64,000 nucleotides of DNA, taken from positions 620,001 through 684,000 of the forward strand of contig JAZGUH010000445.1 in NCBI GenBank assembly GCA_037893225.1, given 5' to 3'. The stretch comes from Hippasteria phrygiana (taxonomy: Eukaryota; Echinodermata; Asteroidea; Valvatida; Goniasteridae). Made by a program: the position numbers and the translations under genes. Positions 63,108 through 64,000 of the stretch are shown here, one piece after another; the first letter of the stretch is position 1; each line of letters begins with the position of its first letter. The notes under the pieces were generated by a model, which did no database searches, was not told the origin of the DNA, and saw only the letters and a program-made list of their open reading frames with translations.

Positions 63108-64000
63108 ATGAATTATCAACCAAATTCAGTAATTTTGACATGTATGGATAGCTTAGATCTGGCGCTACATGTTGCAATTATCGACGGCTTCTTAGAGTTA
63201 AAACGTGTGGAGAAAATTCAAACCTCGCAATGTTGATTTTCTTTCCGGCCAACATCTGTGTGCATATTACCTTCTATTTATTGCTCCATGCCTGTCAAAT
63301 TCCCTAGGGTATGACTTGCTTTACTCATTCATAATTGCATGAATTATCAACCAAATTCACTAATTTTGACATGTATGGATAGCTTAGATCTGGCGCTACA
63401 TGTTGCAATTATCGGCGGCTTCTTAGAGTTAAAACTTGTGGAGAAAATTCAAACCTCGCAATGTTTATTTTCTTTCCGGCCAACATCTGTGTACATGTTA
63501 CCGTCTATTTATTGCTCAATGCCTGTCAAATTCCCTGGGGTATGGACTTGCTTTACTCATTCATAATTGCATGAATTATCAACCAAATTCACTAATTTTG
63601 ACATGTATGGATAGCTTAGATCTGGCGCTACATGTTGCAATTATCGGCGGCTTCTTAGAGTTAACACTTGTGGAGAAAATTCAAACCTCGCAATGTTTAT
63701 TTTCTTCCCGGCCACCATCTGTGTGCAGATTACCTTTTATTTATTGCTCCATGCCTGTCAAATTCCCTGGGGTATGGACTTGCTTTACTCATTCATAATT
63801 GCATGAAATATCAACCAAATTCAGTAATTTTGACATGTATGGATAGCTTAGATCTGGCGCTACATGTTGCAATTATCGGCGGCTTCTTAGAGTTAAAACT
63901 TGTGGAGAAAATTCAAACCTCGCAATGTTTATTTTCTTTCCGGCCAACATCTGTGTGCATATTACCTTCTATTTATTGCTCCATGCCTGTCAAATTCCCT
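63108..64000 (+). repeat. Third, partial copy of the 11-mer HOR, running off the right edge
   Basis: Units at 63108 (f' with AATGTTGATTTT but T6), 63339 (CTCAATGCC), 63571 and the partial c at 63803-64000 match units 3 to 6 of the 11-mer (57092 onward; 63339 against 57323 gives offset 6016). The T6 head of the first unit comes from the preceding segment, so the junction lies within this monomer, between positions 6 and 77. The array continues past the right edge. Confidence 0.88.

Larger units (their letters stand above)
1..64000 (+). repeat. Tandem satellite array, 231/232-bp monomer, ~274 complete units
   Basis: The same unit recurs without a break from the first to the last base, always in one orientation. 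Landmarks in each unit, with position 1 at the ATG of AATTGCATGAA, are GACATGTATGG at about 30-40, AGATCT at 48-53, ACATGT at about 60-65, GTGGAGAAAATTC at 100-112, CGGCCA near 139-144, TTGCTCCATGCCTGTC at 174-189 and CTTGCTTTACTCATT near 208-222. Unit length is 231 bp with GTATGACTT and 232 bp with GTATGGACTT. The only larger length changes are four 78-bp insertions. I recognise no known satellite family. Divergence between units is a handful of substitutions, which indicates strong homogenisation by unequal exchange or conversion. Such arrays typically lie in centromeric, pericentromeric or subtelomeric heterochromatin; nothing in the sequence decides which. Confidence 0.98.

Noticed and set aside
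61..63798. Hundreds of plus-strand open frames of 62-120 codons beginning MKYQPNS, MNYQPNS or MWRKFKP
   Set aside because: They are copies of one satellite unit. The unit is 77 codons with a single stop in one frame, and the G indel switches frame, which creates the 111-120 codon versions. Variant differences are mostly amino-acid changing, the same DNA is open in two overlapping frames, and the families match nothing I recognise.
1..64000. CRISPR array
   Set aside because: The repeat is 231 bp with no unique spacers and no cas genes. The insert is a eukaryotic type tRNA fragment.
1..64000. CENP-B box in the monomer or in the insert
   Set aside because: I looked for the TTCG-N4-A-N2-CGGG pattern on the units and on the tRNA-like insert and found no adequate match, so centromere function is not supported by this motif.
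1..64000. Unit length of 231 bp as a sign of nucleosome phasing
   Set aside because: 231 bp is not close to one or two usual nucleosome repeats. Without mapping data this would be numerology.

Overview
The whole 64-kb window is one uninterrupted, head-to-tail satellite DNA array with no unique flanking DNA and no convincing protein-coding gene. It holds about 274 complete monomers (positions 61 to 63802) plus a partial monomer at each edge. All monomers lie in the same orientation. The unit is 231 or 232 bp, with a single-G indel accounting for nearly all the length difference. I count about 38% G+C in a typical 231-bp unit. Almost every unit carries one BglII-type site (AGATCT). Numbering here starts at the ATG of the motif AATTGCATGAA (monomer position 1); this phase is arbitrary. 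The organism is a eukaryote: a long homogenised satellite carries a tRNA-gene-derived insert with a pol III box B. The species cannot be told from the sequence. A (peri)centromeric, subtelomeric or other heterochromatic location is a reasonable inference, not an observation.

The monomers fall into about a dozen recurring variants, named here a, b, b2, c, d, e, f, g, h, i, j and k, each defined by a few linked bases. Three haplotypes of the second half recur: P (C137, C145, G158, T167), Q (T137, A145, T158, C167) and R (A155, G159, G165). P and R usually carry the extra G after position 206; Q usually does not. The variants follow each other in a preferred order, most often e-f-a-b-c-d-c. The order is repeatedly cut, duplicated and rejoined, giving nested higher-order repeats (HORs) of 3, 4, 5, 6, 8, 9, 11 and 13 monomers and displaced duplications of up to 19 monomers (4.4 kb).

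Layout: 1-12.5 kb is the only zone with variant g, in g-h-b, 4-mer, 9-mer and 13-mer repeats. From 5.6 to 18.9 kb, four monomers (variant j) contain an identical 78-bp insertion: a 5'-truncated, minus-strand tRNA-Thr-like sequence flanked by 5-bp direct repeats. From 15 to 41 kb lies the e-f-a-b-c-d-c domain with 6-mer and 8-mer repeats and a 19-mer displaced duplication. From 40 to 54 kb a 12-mer block is duplicated 5.8 kb away, with further 5-mer and 7-mer copies. From 54 to 64 kb is the apparently youngest zone, with an 11-mer tandem pair, a 5-mer tandem pair identical by eye, and a third 11-mer fragment running off the window end.

The short open frames are by-products of the repeat: 231 is 77 codons, and one frame has a single stop per unit. 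Variant differences change amino acids freely, so I annotate no CDS. All identity statements come from reading the sequence, not from an alignment program.
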